Assembly: GCF_023515955.1 (NCBI RefSeq)
Contig: NZ_CP097322.1
Coordinates: 2,482,001 to 2,546,000 of the forward strand
Length of the DNA: 64,000 nt
Origin: Streptomyces sp. RerS4
GTDB taxonomy: Bacteria > Actinomycetota > Actinomycetes > Streptomycetales > Streptomycetaceae
Direction: 5' to 3'
Part shown: positions 6,595-17,266 of the stretch, piece after piece
Numbering within the stretch: position 1 is the stretch's first letter
How the letters are laid out: each line of letters opens with the position of its first letter
Notes under the pieces: generated by a model
The model's database searches: none
What the model saw: the letters and a program-made list of their open reading frames with translations, nothing else
Told to the model about the DNA's origin: nothing
Translations under genes and position numbers: made by a program

Positions 6595-9156
6595 ATGACC
6601 GAGCCCTTGCCCGCGATCGTGTTGATCGGCCACGGCATGGTCGGCCAGCGCTACCTGGAGGCGCTCGCCGAGCGCGGGGCCACGGCCACGCACCGCGTCA
6701 CCGTGCTCTGCGAGGAGCCCCGGCCGGCCTACGACCGCGTGCACCTGACCTCGTACTTTTCGGGCAGCTCCGCCGAGGAGCTCTCCCTGACCCCGGACGG
6801 GTTCATGGAGCGCCACGGCATCGACCTGCGCCTGGGCGACCCCGCCGAGTCCATCGACCGGGCCGCCCGCACCGTGACCTCCCGCTCGGGGCAGGTGTTC
6901 GCGTACGACGTCCTGGTGCTGGCGACCGGGAGCTACCCCTTCGTGCCGCCCGTCCCCGGCAAGGACGCCCCCGGCTGCTTCGTGTACCGCACCATCGAGG
7001 ACCTCCTGGCCATCGAGGAGTACGCGAAGGGCCGCACGCGCGGCGCGGTCGTCGGCGGCGGGCTGCTCGGCCTCGAAGCGGCCGGCGCGCTCCAGGGCCT
7101 CGGTCTCGCCACTCGCGTCGTGGAGTTCGCGCCGCGCCTGATGCCCGTACAGGTCGACGAGGGCGGCGGCGCGGCCCTGCTGCGCACCATCGAGTCGATG
7201 GGCCTGACCGTGCACACCGGCGTCGGCACGCAGGAGGTGCTCACCGGCGAGGACGGCCGCGTCAGCGGCATGCGGCTCTCGGACGGCTCCACCGTCGACG
7301 CCGACCTCGTCGTCTTCTCCGCCGGCGTCCGCCCCCGCGACCAGCTCGGCCGCGACAGCGGCCTGGACGTCGGCGAGCGCGGCGGAATCGCCGTCGACTC
7401 CCGCTGCCGCACCTCCGACCCGCGCGTCTACGCCATCGGCGAGTGCGCGCTGGCCTGCGACGGCCGCGTCTACGGCCTGGTCGCGCCCGGCTACGAGATG
7501 GCCGAGACGGCCGCCGAGGACCTGCTCGGCCGCGAGAAGGAGTTCACCGGCGCCGACCTGTCCACCAAGCTCAAGCTGCTCGGCGTGGACGTCGCCTCCT
7601 TCGGTGACGCGCACGGAGCCGCCCCCGACAGCCTGGACGTCGTCTGGTCCGACTCCCGCTCCGGCGTCTACAAGAAGCTCGTCGTCTCCCCCGACGGGGT
7701 CCTGCTCGGCGGGGTGCTCGTCGGCGACGCGGACTCCTACGGGCTGCTGCGCCCCCTGACCGGGAGCGTCCCGCCCGTCGCCCCCGAGCAGCTGGTGCTG
7801 CCGGCCGGACTCGGTCCCGCCGCACAGCTCGGGCCGTCCGCGCTGCCCGACAGCGCGGTGATCTGCTCCTGCCACAACGTCACGAAGAAGGCGATCACCG
7901 CCTGCGCGACGCTGCCCGAGGTCAAGAAGTGCACGAAGGCCGGCACCGGCTGCGGCAGCTGCCTGAAGGTCATCGGCCAACTGCTGCCGGCCGCCGGCGA
8001 CAAGGGGCTGTGCGGCTGCTTCCCGTACACCCGCGCCGAGCTCTACGAGATCGTCCGCACCCGGCGCCTGACCTCCTACCGGGAGATCCTCGACGGCCAC
8101 GGCCGCGAGGCGGCGCGCGGCGGCGACGGCTGTGAGGTGTGCAAGCCCACCGTCGGCTCGATCATCGCCTCGCTCGCCCCGACCCTGGGGGCCAGCGGCT
8201 ACGTGCTCGACGGCGAGCAGGCCGCCCTCCAGGACACCAACGACCACTTCCTCGCCAACCTCCAGCGCAACGGCTCGTACTCGGTCGTCCCGCGCATCCC
8301 CGGCGGCGAGATCACCCCCGACAAGCTCATCGTGATCGGCGAGGTGGCCCGGGACTTCGGCCTCTACACGAAGATCACCGGCGGCCAGCGCATCGACCTC
8401 TTCGGCGCGAGCGTCGACCAGCTCCCCCGGATCTGGGCCCGCCTCGTCGACGCCGGATTCGAGTCCGGGCACGCGTACGGCAAGGCCCTGCGGACGGTGA
8501 AGTCCTGCGTGGGGCAGACCTGGTGCCGCTACGGGGTCCAGGACAGCGTCCGCATGGCCATCGACCTGGAGCTGCGCTACCGGGGTCTGCGCGCCCCGCA
8601 CAAGCTGAAGTCGGCGGTCTCCGGCTGCGCCCGCGAATGCGCGGAGGCGCAGAGCAAGGACTTCGGGGTGATCGCCACGGCGAGCGGCTGGAACCTCTAC
8701 GTCGGCGGCAACGGCGGGGCCACGCCGCGCCACGCCGACCTCCTCGCCCAGGACCTGTCGGACGCCGAACTGGTGCGCCTGATCGACCGGTTCCTGATGT
8801 TCTACATCCGCACCGCCGACCGGCTGGAGCGCACCTCGACCTGGCTGGACCGGCTGGAGGGCGGGCTGGACCACCTGCGGGACGTGGTCGTGCACGACTC
8901 GCTGGGGTTGTGCGCCGAGCTGGAGGCGCTGATGGCCGACCACGTCGCGCACTACCGCGACGAGTGGGCCGAGACCCTGCGGGACCCGGAGCGGCTGCGC
9001 CGGTTCGTGTCCTTCGTCAACGCGCCAGGGGCCCCGGACCCGACCGTGCGGTTCGTGCCCGAGCGAGACCAGGTCAAGCCGGACCTGACCGTCCTGACCA
9101 TTCCCAGCGTCCCCAGCGTCCCGAGTGTCCCGACCGTGGAAGGAGCCGTCCGATGA
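6595..9156 (+). CDS. nirB: Assimilatory nitrite reductase, large subunit NirB
   Basis: Reduces nitrite to ammonium using NAD(P)H, FAD, [2Fe-2S], [4Fe-4S] and sirohaem in the cytoplasm. The 853 residues run: FAD domain (IVLIGHGMVGQRYLE), NAD domain (AVVGGGLLGLEAAGAL), a BFD-like [2Fe-2S] domain (CSCHNVTKK ... CTKAGTGCGSC), the ferredoxin-like half domain, and the sirohaem/[4Fe-4S] site with SCVGQTWC and SGCAREC cysteine pairs. Length is normal. The last ~20 residues are an unusual Ser-Val-Pro repeat. Its stop overlaps the nirD start (ATGA), so the subunits are translationally coupled. Confidence 0.96.
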   Translation: MTEPLPAIVLIGHGMVGQRYLEALAERGATATHRVTVLCEEPRPAYDRVHLTSYFSGSSAEELSLTPDGFMERHGIDLRLGDPAESIDRAARTVTSRSGQVFAYDVLVLATGSYPFVPPVPGKDAPGCFVYRTIEDLLAIEEYAKGRTRGAVVGGGLLGLEAAGALQGLGLATRVVEFAPRLMPVQVDEGGGAALLRTIESMGLTVHTGVGTQEVLTGEDGRVSGMRLSDGSTVDADLVVFSAGVRPRDQLGRDSGLDVGERGGIAVDSRCRTSDPRVYAIGECALACDGRVYGLVAPGYEMAETAAEDLLGREKEFTGADLSTKLKLLGVDVASFGDAHGAAPDSLDVVWSDSRSGVYKKLVVSPDGVLLGGVLVGDADSYGLLRPLTGSVPPVAPEQLVLPAGLGPAAQLGPSALPDSAVICSCHNVTKKAITACATLPEVKKCTKAGTGCGSCLKVIGQLLPAAGDKGLCGCFPYTRAELYEIVRTRRLTSYREILDGHGREAARGGDGCEVCKPTVGSIIASLAPTLGASGYVLDGEQAALQDTNDHFLANLQRNGSYSVVPRIPGGEITPDKLIVIGEVARDFGLYTKITGGQRIDLFGASVDQLPRIWARLVDAGFESGHAYGKALRTVKSCVGQTWCRYGVQDSVRMAIDLELRYRGLRAPHKLKSAVSGCARECAEAQSKDFGVIATASGWNLYVGGNGGATPRHADLLAQDLSDAELVRLIDRFLMFYIRTADRLERTSTWLDRLEGGLDHLRDVVVHDSLGLCAELEALMADHVAHYRDEWAETLRDPERLRRFVSFVNAPGAPDPTVRFVPERDQVKPDLTVLTIPSVPSVPSVPTVEGAVR

Positions 9157-9533
9157 CCGTCGAACTGGAGTTGCCCGAGGGCCGGCTGACCGTGTGCGAG
9201 CTGTCCTCGCTGGTCCCCGGGCGCGGGGTGGCGGTCCTGCTGCCCGACGGGAGCCAGGTCGCGGTGTTCGTCGACCGCGCGGGGCGCCCGTACGCCATCG
9301 CCAACCAGGACCCCTTCACCGGCGCGCACGTGCTCTCGCGCGGGCTGGTGGGCTGCGCGGCGGGCCGGCCGTTCGTGGCCTCGCCGCTGCTCAAGCAGCG
9401 CTTCGACCTGGAGTCGGGGCGCTGCCTGGACGACGAGGACGTGGCGGTCCGGACGTATCCGGTGCGGACCGCCGCCGGCGTCGCCGGGCCCGTCGCCGTG
9501 CCCGTCCCCGCGCCCGTCCCCGTTTCCGCCTAG
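9153..9533 (+). CDS. nirD: Nitrite reductase, small subunit NirD
   Basis: A 126-residue Rieske-fold protein that forms the NAD(P)H-nitrite reductase with NirB. It has the NirD core (VCELSSLVPGRGVAVLLPDG, then YAIANQDPFTGAHVLSRGLVG). As usual for NirD, the Cys/His ligands of true Rieske proteins are missing, so no [2Fe-2S] cluster is expected. The ATG overlaps the nirB stop. The C-terminal ~20 residues are a low-complexity Val-Pro-Ala tail. A downstream regulator or transporter is not linked. Confidence 0.93.
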   Translation: MTVELELPEGRLTVCELSSLVPGRGVAVLLPDGSQVAVFVDRAGRPYAIANQDPFTGAHVLSRGLVGCAAGRPFVASPLLKQRFDLESGRCLDDEDVAVRTYPVRTAAGVAGPVAVPVPAPVPVSA

Positions 9534-9537
9534 CGGT

Positions 9538-9945
9538 TCAGCCCTGGACCATCGCCGGGTCCATCCACATGATCTCCCAGGTGTGGCCGTCGAGGTCGTC
9601 GAAGGCCCGGCCGTACATGACGCCGTGGTCCTGGGCCGGGCGGGGCTCGGTGGCCCCGGCGGCCAGGGCCCCGTCGACCAGCTCGTCGACGGCGGCGCGG
9701 CTCTCGGCGCTCAGGCACAGCAGCACCTGGGAGGTGGTCCGCGCGTCGGCGATGGCCTTGTGGGTGAAGTCCTTGTAGCGGGCCTCGGTGAGGAACATGG
9801 CGACGATGGTGTCGCTGATCGGCATGGAGGCGCAGTTCTCGTCGGTGAACTGCGCGTTGAAGGAGTAGCCGAGCTTGCTCCAGAACGCCTTGGTCGCCTC
9901 CAGGTCCTTCACGGGCAGGTTGACGAAGATCATGGTGGCGGTCAT
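9538..9945 (-). CDS. VOC/glyoxalase-fold protein
   Basis: A 135-residue vicinal-oxygen-chelate protein. It starts MTATMIFVNLPVKDLEATKAFWSKL, typical of the 'extradiol dioxygenase/lactoylglutathione lyase-like' group, and ends with WEIMWMDPAMV, carrying the C-terminal Glu usual in metal-binding members. The reaction and substrate are not deducible. It is convergent with nirD, 4 nt apart. Confidence 0.85.
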   Translation of the reverse strand: MTATMIFVNLPVKDLEATKAFWSKLGYSFNAQFTDENCASMPISDTIVAMFLTEARYKDFTHKAIADARTTSQVLLCLSAESRAAVDELVDGALAAGATEPRPAQDHGVMYGRAFDDLDGHTWEIMWMDPAMVQG

Positions 9946-10331
9946 GCCGGTCTCTCTTTCCTCGGTGGTGCTCGGTGGCGCGCCCTGCGGTGTCGGGCGC
10001 TTTCGAGAGGTAGACCGGCGGGCCTGCGGAAACTCATCGCGGACGGCGGGATTTTTTCGAAGTTTCTTCCGACGGACACATCAGTGCAGGTCAGAGGGGG
10101 TTGCGAGGGTACGTCAGGGGTGCGGCGGAGGCCCCTGGGGCGTGCGGGGCGCATGGGTCCCACGGAAGGCCGCCCCGGTGTGCGGAAGTCGGCGCGAGGA
10201 GATTGACCCCACGCCGGTCGCTCCCGCGTCATGAGGTGTTGACGTGACGTCAACTCGACGCCTCTAGGTTCCTCGACGCGTGCGACCCCGCGTCCGACCG
10301 GACGCGGGGCCCTCCTCCCACAGGAGTGACC
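9946..10331. other. Intergenic region, 386 bp, with a palindrome before the PhoX-like gene
   Basis: Divergent spacer between the VOC gene and the PhoX-like gene. Its main feature is the perfect inverted repeat GTTGACG-TGA-CGTCAAC (10238-10254), followed by TAGGTT (10265-10270), a fair -10 hexamer. AGGAG at 10322-10326 serves the GTG at 10332. The rest holds no gene that I can support. Confidence 0.5.
10238..10254 (+). promoter_or_regulatory. 7-bp palindrome overlapping a putative -35
   Basis: GTTGACG and CGTCAAC are perfect inverted repeats around a 3-nt spacer. The left arm includes TTGACG, a good -35. With TAGGTT 20 nt downstream this may be an operator-promoter for the gene at 10332. Read instead as two 11-nt units it is also a weak match to the direct-repeat PHO box. 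Confidence 0.4.
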
Positions 10332-11492
10332 GTGGAACGTCGTACCTTCCTGCGCGGTGCTGTGATCGGCTCCTCGGCCGCCGCCTTCGCCGGCACCCTC
10401 ATGCACGGAGCCGCCTACGCGGCTCCCGCCCAGCCCGGCGCCGGCCCGTACGGGGCCCTCGGCGCGGCCGACGCGAACGGCATCATGCTCCCCGCCGGCT
10501 TCACCAGCCGGGTGATCGCCCGGTCGGGCCAGACCGTCCCGGGCACCTCGTACCGCTGGCACAGCGCCCCCGACGGCGGCGCCTGCTTCGTCGACGGCAC
10601 GGGCTGGATCTACGTGTCGAACTCGGAGATCAACCCGAGCGGCGGCGCGAGCGCCGTGAAGTTCGACTCCTCCGGCACGGTGACCGGCGCCTACCGCATC
10701 CTGTCCAACACCCGGCAGAACTGCGCGGGCGGCAAGACCCCGTGGAACACCTGGCTCTCCTGCGAGGAGGTCAGCCGCGGCTACGTGTACGAGACGGACC
10801 CGTACGGGGTGAACGCGGCCGTCCAGCGCCCGGCGATGGGGCAGTTCAAGCACGAGGCGGCCGCCGCCGACCCCGTCCGCAAGGTGGTCTACCTGACGGA
10901 GGACGAGTCGGACGGCTGCTTCTACCGCTTCGTCCCGACCACCTGGGGAAACCTTTCCTCGGGCACGCTCCAGGTCCTCAAGGCCTCCACCGCCACCTCG
11001 GGGTCCTTCACCTGGGCCAACGTCCCGGACCGCGACGGCTACCCCACCGCCACCCGCAGCCAGGTCTCGGGCGCGAAGAAGTTCAACGGCGGCGAGGGCT
11101 GCCACTACGCGAACGACACCGTCTGGTTCACCACCAAGGGCGACAACCGCGTCTGGCAGCTCAACCTGACGACGAACACCTACGAGCTGGCCTACGACGA
11201 CTCCCTCGTCCCCGGCGGCGCGACCCCGCTGACCGGTGTGGACAACGTGACCGGGTCCTCGTACGGCGACCTGTACATCGCCGAGGACGGCGGCAACATG
11301 GAGATATGCCTGATCACCCCGGACGACGTGGTGGCGCCGTTCCTGCGGATCACGGGCCAGTCCTCCTCGGAGATCACCGGCCCGGCCTTCTCCCCGGCCG
11401 GTGACCGCCTCTACTTCAGCAGCCAGCGCGGCACGAGCGGCAGCTCCTCCGCGGGCATCACCTACGAGGTCACGGGCCCGTTCCGGGTGTGA
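10332..11492 (+). CDS. Tat-exported PhoX-like (DUF839) protein
   Basis: A 386-residue secreted protein. The N terminus has a twin-arginine signal (ERRTFLRGAVIG, hydrophobic core, then ALA-type cleavage near YAAP). The mature part has PhoX/DUF839-type beta-propeller features such as WNTWLSCEE, YVYETDPYG, AMGQFKHEAAAADP and VVYLTEDESDGCFYRFVP, the last two typical of the acidic metal-binding strands of PhoX. PhoX enzymes are calcium/iron phosphatases, so extracellular phosphate release is likely but not certain. GTG 10332 is preferred over GTG 10326 because AGGAG (10322-10326) overlaps the earlier codon. Confidence 0.82.
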   Translation: MERRTFLRGAVIGSSAAAFAGTLMHGAAYAAPAQPGAGPYGALGAADANGIMLPAGFTSRVIARSGQTVPGTSYRWHSAPDGGACFVDGTGWIYVSNSEINPSGGASAVKFDSSGTVTGAYRILSNTRQNCAGGKTPWNTWLSCEEVSRGYVYETDPYGVNAAVQRPAMGQFKHEAAAADPVRKVVYLTEDESDGCFYRFVPTTWGNLSSGTLQVLKASTATSGSFTWANVPDRDGYPTATRSQVSGAKKFNGGEGCHYANDTVWFTTKGDNRVWQLNLTTNTYELAYDDSLVPGGATPLTGVDNVTGSSYGDLYIAEDGGNMEICLITPDDVVAPFLRITGQSSSEITGPAFSPAGDRLYFSSQRGTSGSSSAGITYEVTGPFRV

Positions 11493-11545
11493 CGACGGTC
11501 GGGGCCGGGTCCGGGGCCGCGTAGGCGCTCCCGGACCCGGCCGCG

Positions 11546-12574
11546 TCACGACACCACGGCGCCGCCCTTGAGGAGGGCCGCGCCGAGCGGCGTCACGGTG
11601 TGCAGGACCGCGTTGCCGTGGCGCAGCGTGGTCACGAGGCCCGCCTCGCGCATCACGCAGGCGTGCTGGCTCGCCGAAGCCAGGGAGACCCCGGCGCGGC
11701 GGGCCAGTTCGCTGGTGGTGGCGCCGTCGCCGATGGCCCGCAGCACCACCGAACGGGTGTGCCCGACGAGCTTGCCCAGCGTCCGCTGACGCTGCTCCTC
11801 CGCGGGCCGGGCCGCCTCGCCGCCGGCGGCCCCGGAGGCCAGCTGGGCGGCGGCCGGGTAGACCAGCACGGGCGGCAGCTCCGGGTCGTGCAGGGTCACG
11901 GCGGTGCGGCGGCAGAAGAAGGACGGCTGGAGCAGCAGCCCGCGTCCGCGCAGCCGTACGTCCCGGTCCACGGGGTACTCGCACTCCAGGACCGGCGCCC
12001 GCCAGCGCAGCATCGGCGGCAGCGAGGCCAGCAGTTCGTCGGCGCCCCCGTCGAGCAGGGCCCGGCCGCGAGCGGCCCGCTCGGCCTCTATCTGCGCCTG
12101 GATGTGCGTCCAGTAGGGCTCCACGGCGGCCCGGTGGTAGCCGCGCAGTTCGCCGAGGAGCCGCGGCAGGTGTTTGGTGCCGCCGTCCATGAATTCCCGC
12201 AACCGGGTGGGCGGTGGCGTCCCGAAAGCCGCGCCGAAGCCGCTGCCGGCGCCCGCGCCGACGAGGGACAGCTCGCGCCGCAGCCGCTCGGGACGCAGCC
12301 CGCGCAGGGCGTCGAGGCCCATGTCCCACCCGTACTGGCCCTCGGAGGGCGTCAGGAAATCGGGGAAATAGCCGCGAGCCGGTATCAAGGCACCGAGCAG
12401 CCTTGTTTCACTATTCAACCGGCTCCGTGTTTCTGTACGCCAATCACCGAACAGCCGGGCGTCACGCCGGTCTCTTAAGCGGTGAAAACTAAGAATCGTT
12501 TCCCACAACGCATCGGGACGCCCTGCCATCCGTACGCGTGCCAGGTCCACTCCAGTGAAATGGATACGAAGCAC
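11546..12574 (-). CDS. ArsR-type winged-helix regulator with DUF5937-like N-terminal region
   Basis: A 342-residue protein. The N-terminal ~240 residues (LRIHFTGVDLARVRMAG ... LWETILSFHRLRDRRD) match a Streptomyces-wide family found ahead of a DNA-binding domain. The C-terminal ~80 residues form an ArsR-like winged helix (VGHTRSVVLRAIGDGATTSELARRAGVSLASASQHACVMREAGL). It lacks the metal-binding cysteine cluster of SmtB/ArsR proteins, so the signal is unknown. The GTG at 12574 is chosen over upstream frames because homologous N termini begin LRIHFT and a G-rich stretch precedes it. It faces the PhoX-like gene end to end. Confidence 0.82.
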   Translation of the reverse strand: MLRIHFTGVDLARVRMAGRPDALWETILSFHRLRDRRDARLFGDWRTETRSRLNSETRLLGALIPARGYFPDFLTPSEGQYGWDMGLDALRGLRPERLRRELSLVGAGAGSGFGAAFGTPPPTRLREFMDGGTKHLPRLLGELRGYHRAAVEPYWTHIQAQIEAERAARGRALLDGGADELLASLPPMLRWRAPVLECEYPVDRDVRLRGRGLLLQPSFFCRRTAVTLHDPELPPVLVYPAAAQLASGAAGGEAARPAEEQRQRTLGKLVGHTRSVVLRAIGDGATTSELARRAGVSLASASQHACVMREAGLVTTLRHGNAVLHTVTPLGAALLKGGAVVS

Positions 12575-12818
12575 CGAACCCCCACCTGTGCAACCGCAAT
12601 CCCCCCGCCCCATGAGTATGCATGCCGTCACACGTGGTCACCACGCCCTTTCGGCCACAGTTGAAACCCCTTTCGGCAGGGGCGTGACAAGCGAAATCCT
12701 GTAGTCCGCCAGGCACACTCCGGTGCGACCGAAACGCTCCGCGAAGGCCGTGGGGGGCTTTGCGGGGCCTGGCGGTCGGTCGCATCGGGAAGCGCCGACG
12801 TGCCTGGCGGATAGGCGT

Positions 12819-12854
12819 CAGGCGGTGGACGGGTGGGGATCCGTCCACCGCCTG
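12819..12854 (-). other. 14-bp inverted repeat (hairpin) downstream of ppdK
   Basis: CAGGCGGTGGACGG (12819-12832) and its exact complement (12841-12854) flank an 8-nt loop. It lies past the ppdK terminator and could be a second terminator or an operator for the downstream regulator. Confidence 0.6.
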
Positions 12855-12907
12855 GTGCCGTAAAGACTTCGTTGAATACCCGCCCATCCTGCTTCGAATA
12901 GAAGGAT

Positions 12908-12945
12908 GCGCCCGCCCCCGGAGGTCAGGGACCGGGGGCGGGCGC
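12908..12945 (-). terminator. Hairpin terminator of ppdK
   Basis: GCGCCCGCCCCCGG (12908-12921) pairs perfectly with 12932-12945 around a 10-nt loop, about 50 nt past the ppdK stop. As is usual in Streptomyces, no long T-tract follows. Confidence 0.7.
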
Positions 12946-12996
12946 GACCGCTGCGGGCTTCGTGGGACCGCCGCGGTGATCAGGGGGCGACGAGGG

Positions 12997-15705
<2,709 letters not shown>

Positions 15706-15752
15706 GGGTCTCGACTCCTCGAGGACTCGGGTGGCTGCCCTGACGGCGAGGA

Positions 15753-15783
15753 ACATACCCAGATCGAAGGCTTCTGGGTATGT
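15753..15783 (-). promoter_or_regulatory. 11-bp palindrome in the ppdK leader
   Basis: ACATACCCAGA (15753-15763) and TCTGGGTATGT (15773-15783) are exact inverted repeats around 9 nt. They lie 48-78 nt before the ppdK start. This could be a repressor operator or a 5'-UTR hairpin. No known binding consensus is recognised. Confidence 0.5.
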
Positions 15784-15958
15784 CCACTTGGCGGTCATGT
15801 GGCCGTAACCACCCGAGCGCCACCGGATCGAAAGTAACCCACTGGTAATGAGAACACCCGATCACCCTTCACATCCCGAAGGGAGAGGTGCTCACAGAGG
15901 CCTGATCACGCTCGGATGAGCGATCATCGATACGTTTGCGTTCAACTCTTGAACACAC

Positions 15959-15985
15959 AAAGGGTGGCACCCAGTGCCACCCTTT
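15959..15985 (-). terminator. Terminator of dus
   Basis: AAAGGGTGGCAC (15959-15970) pairs perfectly with 15974-15985 around a 3-nt loop, about 90 nt past the dus stop. A strong 12-bp stem. Confidence 0.75.
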
Positions 15986-16071
15986 GAAAGTCTTACCCGT
16001 GACCTTCCTGCTCATCTGAGCGAAACCTCCATCATGCGTGGCGTATATCACGCCTCGCGGAGGGCGATTTG

Positions 16072-17214
16072 TCAGCCTCCGGAGGTGTCCAGCTCGGCGT
16101 CCTCGCTGACGCCGGCGCAGTCGTAAGGGTCCTTCAACCAGCCCTCGGGCAGGACAACCCGGTTGTTTCCGGACGTCCGCCCCCGAGGTCCGTCGGCCCC
16201 CTCGGGCCAGGGCTGATCCAAATCGAGCTCGCTCAGATGAGCGTCCAGCTCGGCCAGGGAGGAGGTGACCGCCAGCTTGCCCCGCATCTCGGACCCGACG
16301 GCGAAACCCTTGAGGTACCAGGCCACGTGCTTACGGAAGTCGATCACCCCGCGCGCCTCGTCGCCGATCCACTCCCCCAGCAGCCCCGCGTGCCGCAGCA
16401 TGGTCGCCGCGACCTCCCGCAGCGTCGGCTTGTGGAAGTCTTCAGGACGCCCCTCGAACGCCGCGACCAGGTCGTTGAACAGCCACGGCCGACCCAGGCA
16501 GCCGCGCCCGACGACCACGCCGTCACAGCCGGTCTCGCGCACCATGCGCAGCGCGTCCTCGGCGCACCAGATGTCCCCGTTGCCGAGCACGGGGATCTCC
16601 GGGACGTGCTCCTTGAGGCGCGCGATGGCGTCCCAGTCGGCGGTGCCGCCGTAGTGCTGGGCGGTGGTGCGGCCGTGCAGCGCGATGGCGGTGACGCCCT
16701 CCTCGACGGCGATCCGGCCGGCGTCGAGGTAGGTGAGGTGCTCGTCGTCGATGCCCTTGCGCATCTTCATCGTCACCGGCAGGTCGCCGGCGCCCGCGAC
16801 GGCCTCGCGCAGGATCGCGCGCAGCAGATGGCGCTTGTACGGCAGGGCCGAGCCGCCGCCCTTGCGGGTCACCTTGGGGACCGGGCAGCCGAAGTTGAGG
16901 TCGATGTGGTCGGCGCGGTCCTCTTCGACGATCATGCGGACCGCCTTGCCGACCGTCACGGGGTCCACCCCGTACAGCTGAATCGAGCGAGGTTTTTCCG
17001 TCTCGTCGAAGTGGATCAGCTGCATGGTCTTCTCGTTGCGCTCGACCAGGGCGCGGGTCGTGATCATCTCGCTCACGAACAGCCCCTTGCCGCCGGAGAA
17101 CTCGCGGCAGAGGGTGCGGAACGGGGCATTGGTGATGCCGGCCATCGGCGCGAGCACCACCGGCGGCTGCACGGTGTGCGGGCCGATCGCGAGGGGCGGA
17201 GGGAGCGTGGTCAT
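16072..17214 (-). CDS. dus: tRNA-dihydrouridine synthase
   Basis: Reduces uridines in the D-loop of tRNA to dihydrouridine with FMN and NADPH. The 380-residue protein has the Dus TIM barrel: VLAPMAGITNAPFR at the FMN site, IDLNFGCPVPKVTRKGGGSAL with the catalytic Cys, VTMKMRKG, ALHGRTTAQHY and VLGNGDIW. The C-terminal helical tRNA-binding domain follows. It matches the DusB-like actinobacterial enzyme; the exact target position is not assigned. ATG 17214 is preceded by GACAAT at 6 nt and only a G run, so leaderless translation is likely. It diverges from the MFS gene. Confidence 0.95.
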   Translation of the reverse strand: MTTLPPPLAIGPHTVQPPVVLAPMAGITNAPFRTLCREFSGGKGLFVSEMITTRALVERNEKTMQLIHFDETEKPRSIQLYGVDPVTVGKAVRMIVEEDRADHIDLNFGCPVPKVTRKGGGSALPYKRHLLRAILREAVAGAGDLPVTMKMRKGIDDEHLTYLDAGRIAVEEGVTAIALHGRTTAQHYGGTADWDAIARLKEHVPEIPVLGNGDIWCAEDALRMVRETGCDGVVVGRGCLGRPWLFNDLVAAFEGRPEDFHKPTLREVAATMLRHAGLLGEWIGDEARGVIDFRKHVAWYLKGFAVGSEMRGKLAVTSSLAELDAHLSELDLDQPWPEGADGPRGRTSGNNRVVLPEGWLKDPYDCAGVSEDAELDTSGG

Positions 17215-17226
17215 CCCCCCATTGTC
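17215..17226 (-). promoter_or_regulatory. -10 element of a probable leaderless dus promoter
   Basis: On the minus strand GACAAT (complement of 17221-17226) stands 6 nt before ATG 17214. The same GACAATGGG arrangement recurs before recO and hemW. Confidence 0.45.
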
Positions 17227-17253
17227 CCGCACGCGGCGGTCGTTAGTTATCCG

Positions 17254-17266
17254 TACTATCGGCGGC
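17254..17266 (+). promoter_or_regulatory. -10 element before the MFS exporter
   Basis: TACTAT (17254-17259) stands 7 nt before ATG 17267, with no ribosome-binding site, which suggests a leaderless transcript. The dus promoter lies back to back within the same 52-nt spacer. Confidence 0.45.

Larger units (their letters stand above)
12575..12996. other. Intergenic region, 422 bp, with two hairpins
   Basis: Between the ArsR-type regulator and ppdK, both on the minus strand. It contains a 14-bp stem at 12819-12854 and the ppdK terminator at 12908-12945. The 12600-12760 part, upstream of the regulator, is richer in A/T than its surroundings and presumably holds that gene's promoter, but no hexamer stands out. 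No gene seen. Confidence 0.45.
15706..16071. other. Intergenic region, 366 bp, dus terminator and ppdK leader
   Basis: On the minus strand it reads: dus terminator hairpin (15959-15985), an A/T-richer stretch likely to contain the ppdK promoter (about 15790-15950), then the 11-bp palindrome at 15753-15783 and the ppdK ribosome-binding site. A 60-codon open frame here (15869-16051) has no sign of being a gene. Confidence 0.5.

Noticed and set aside
6571..8952. A 793-codon open frame antisense to nirB
   Set aside because: It mirrors nirB, has no domain, and is typical antisense readthrough in very GC-rich genes.
15869..16051. A 60-codon open frame upstream of ppdK
   Set aside because: It spans the dus terminator hairpin and has no coding features.
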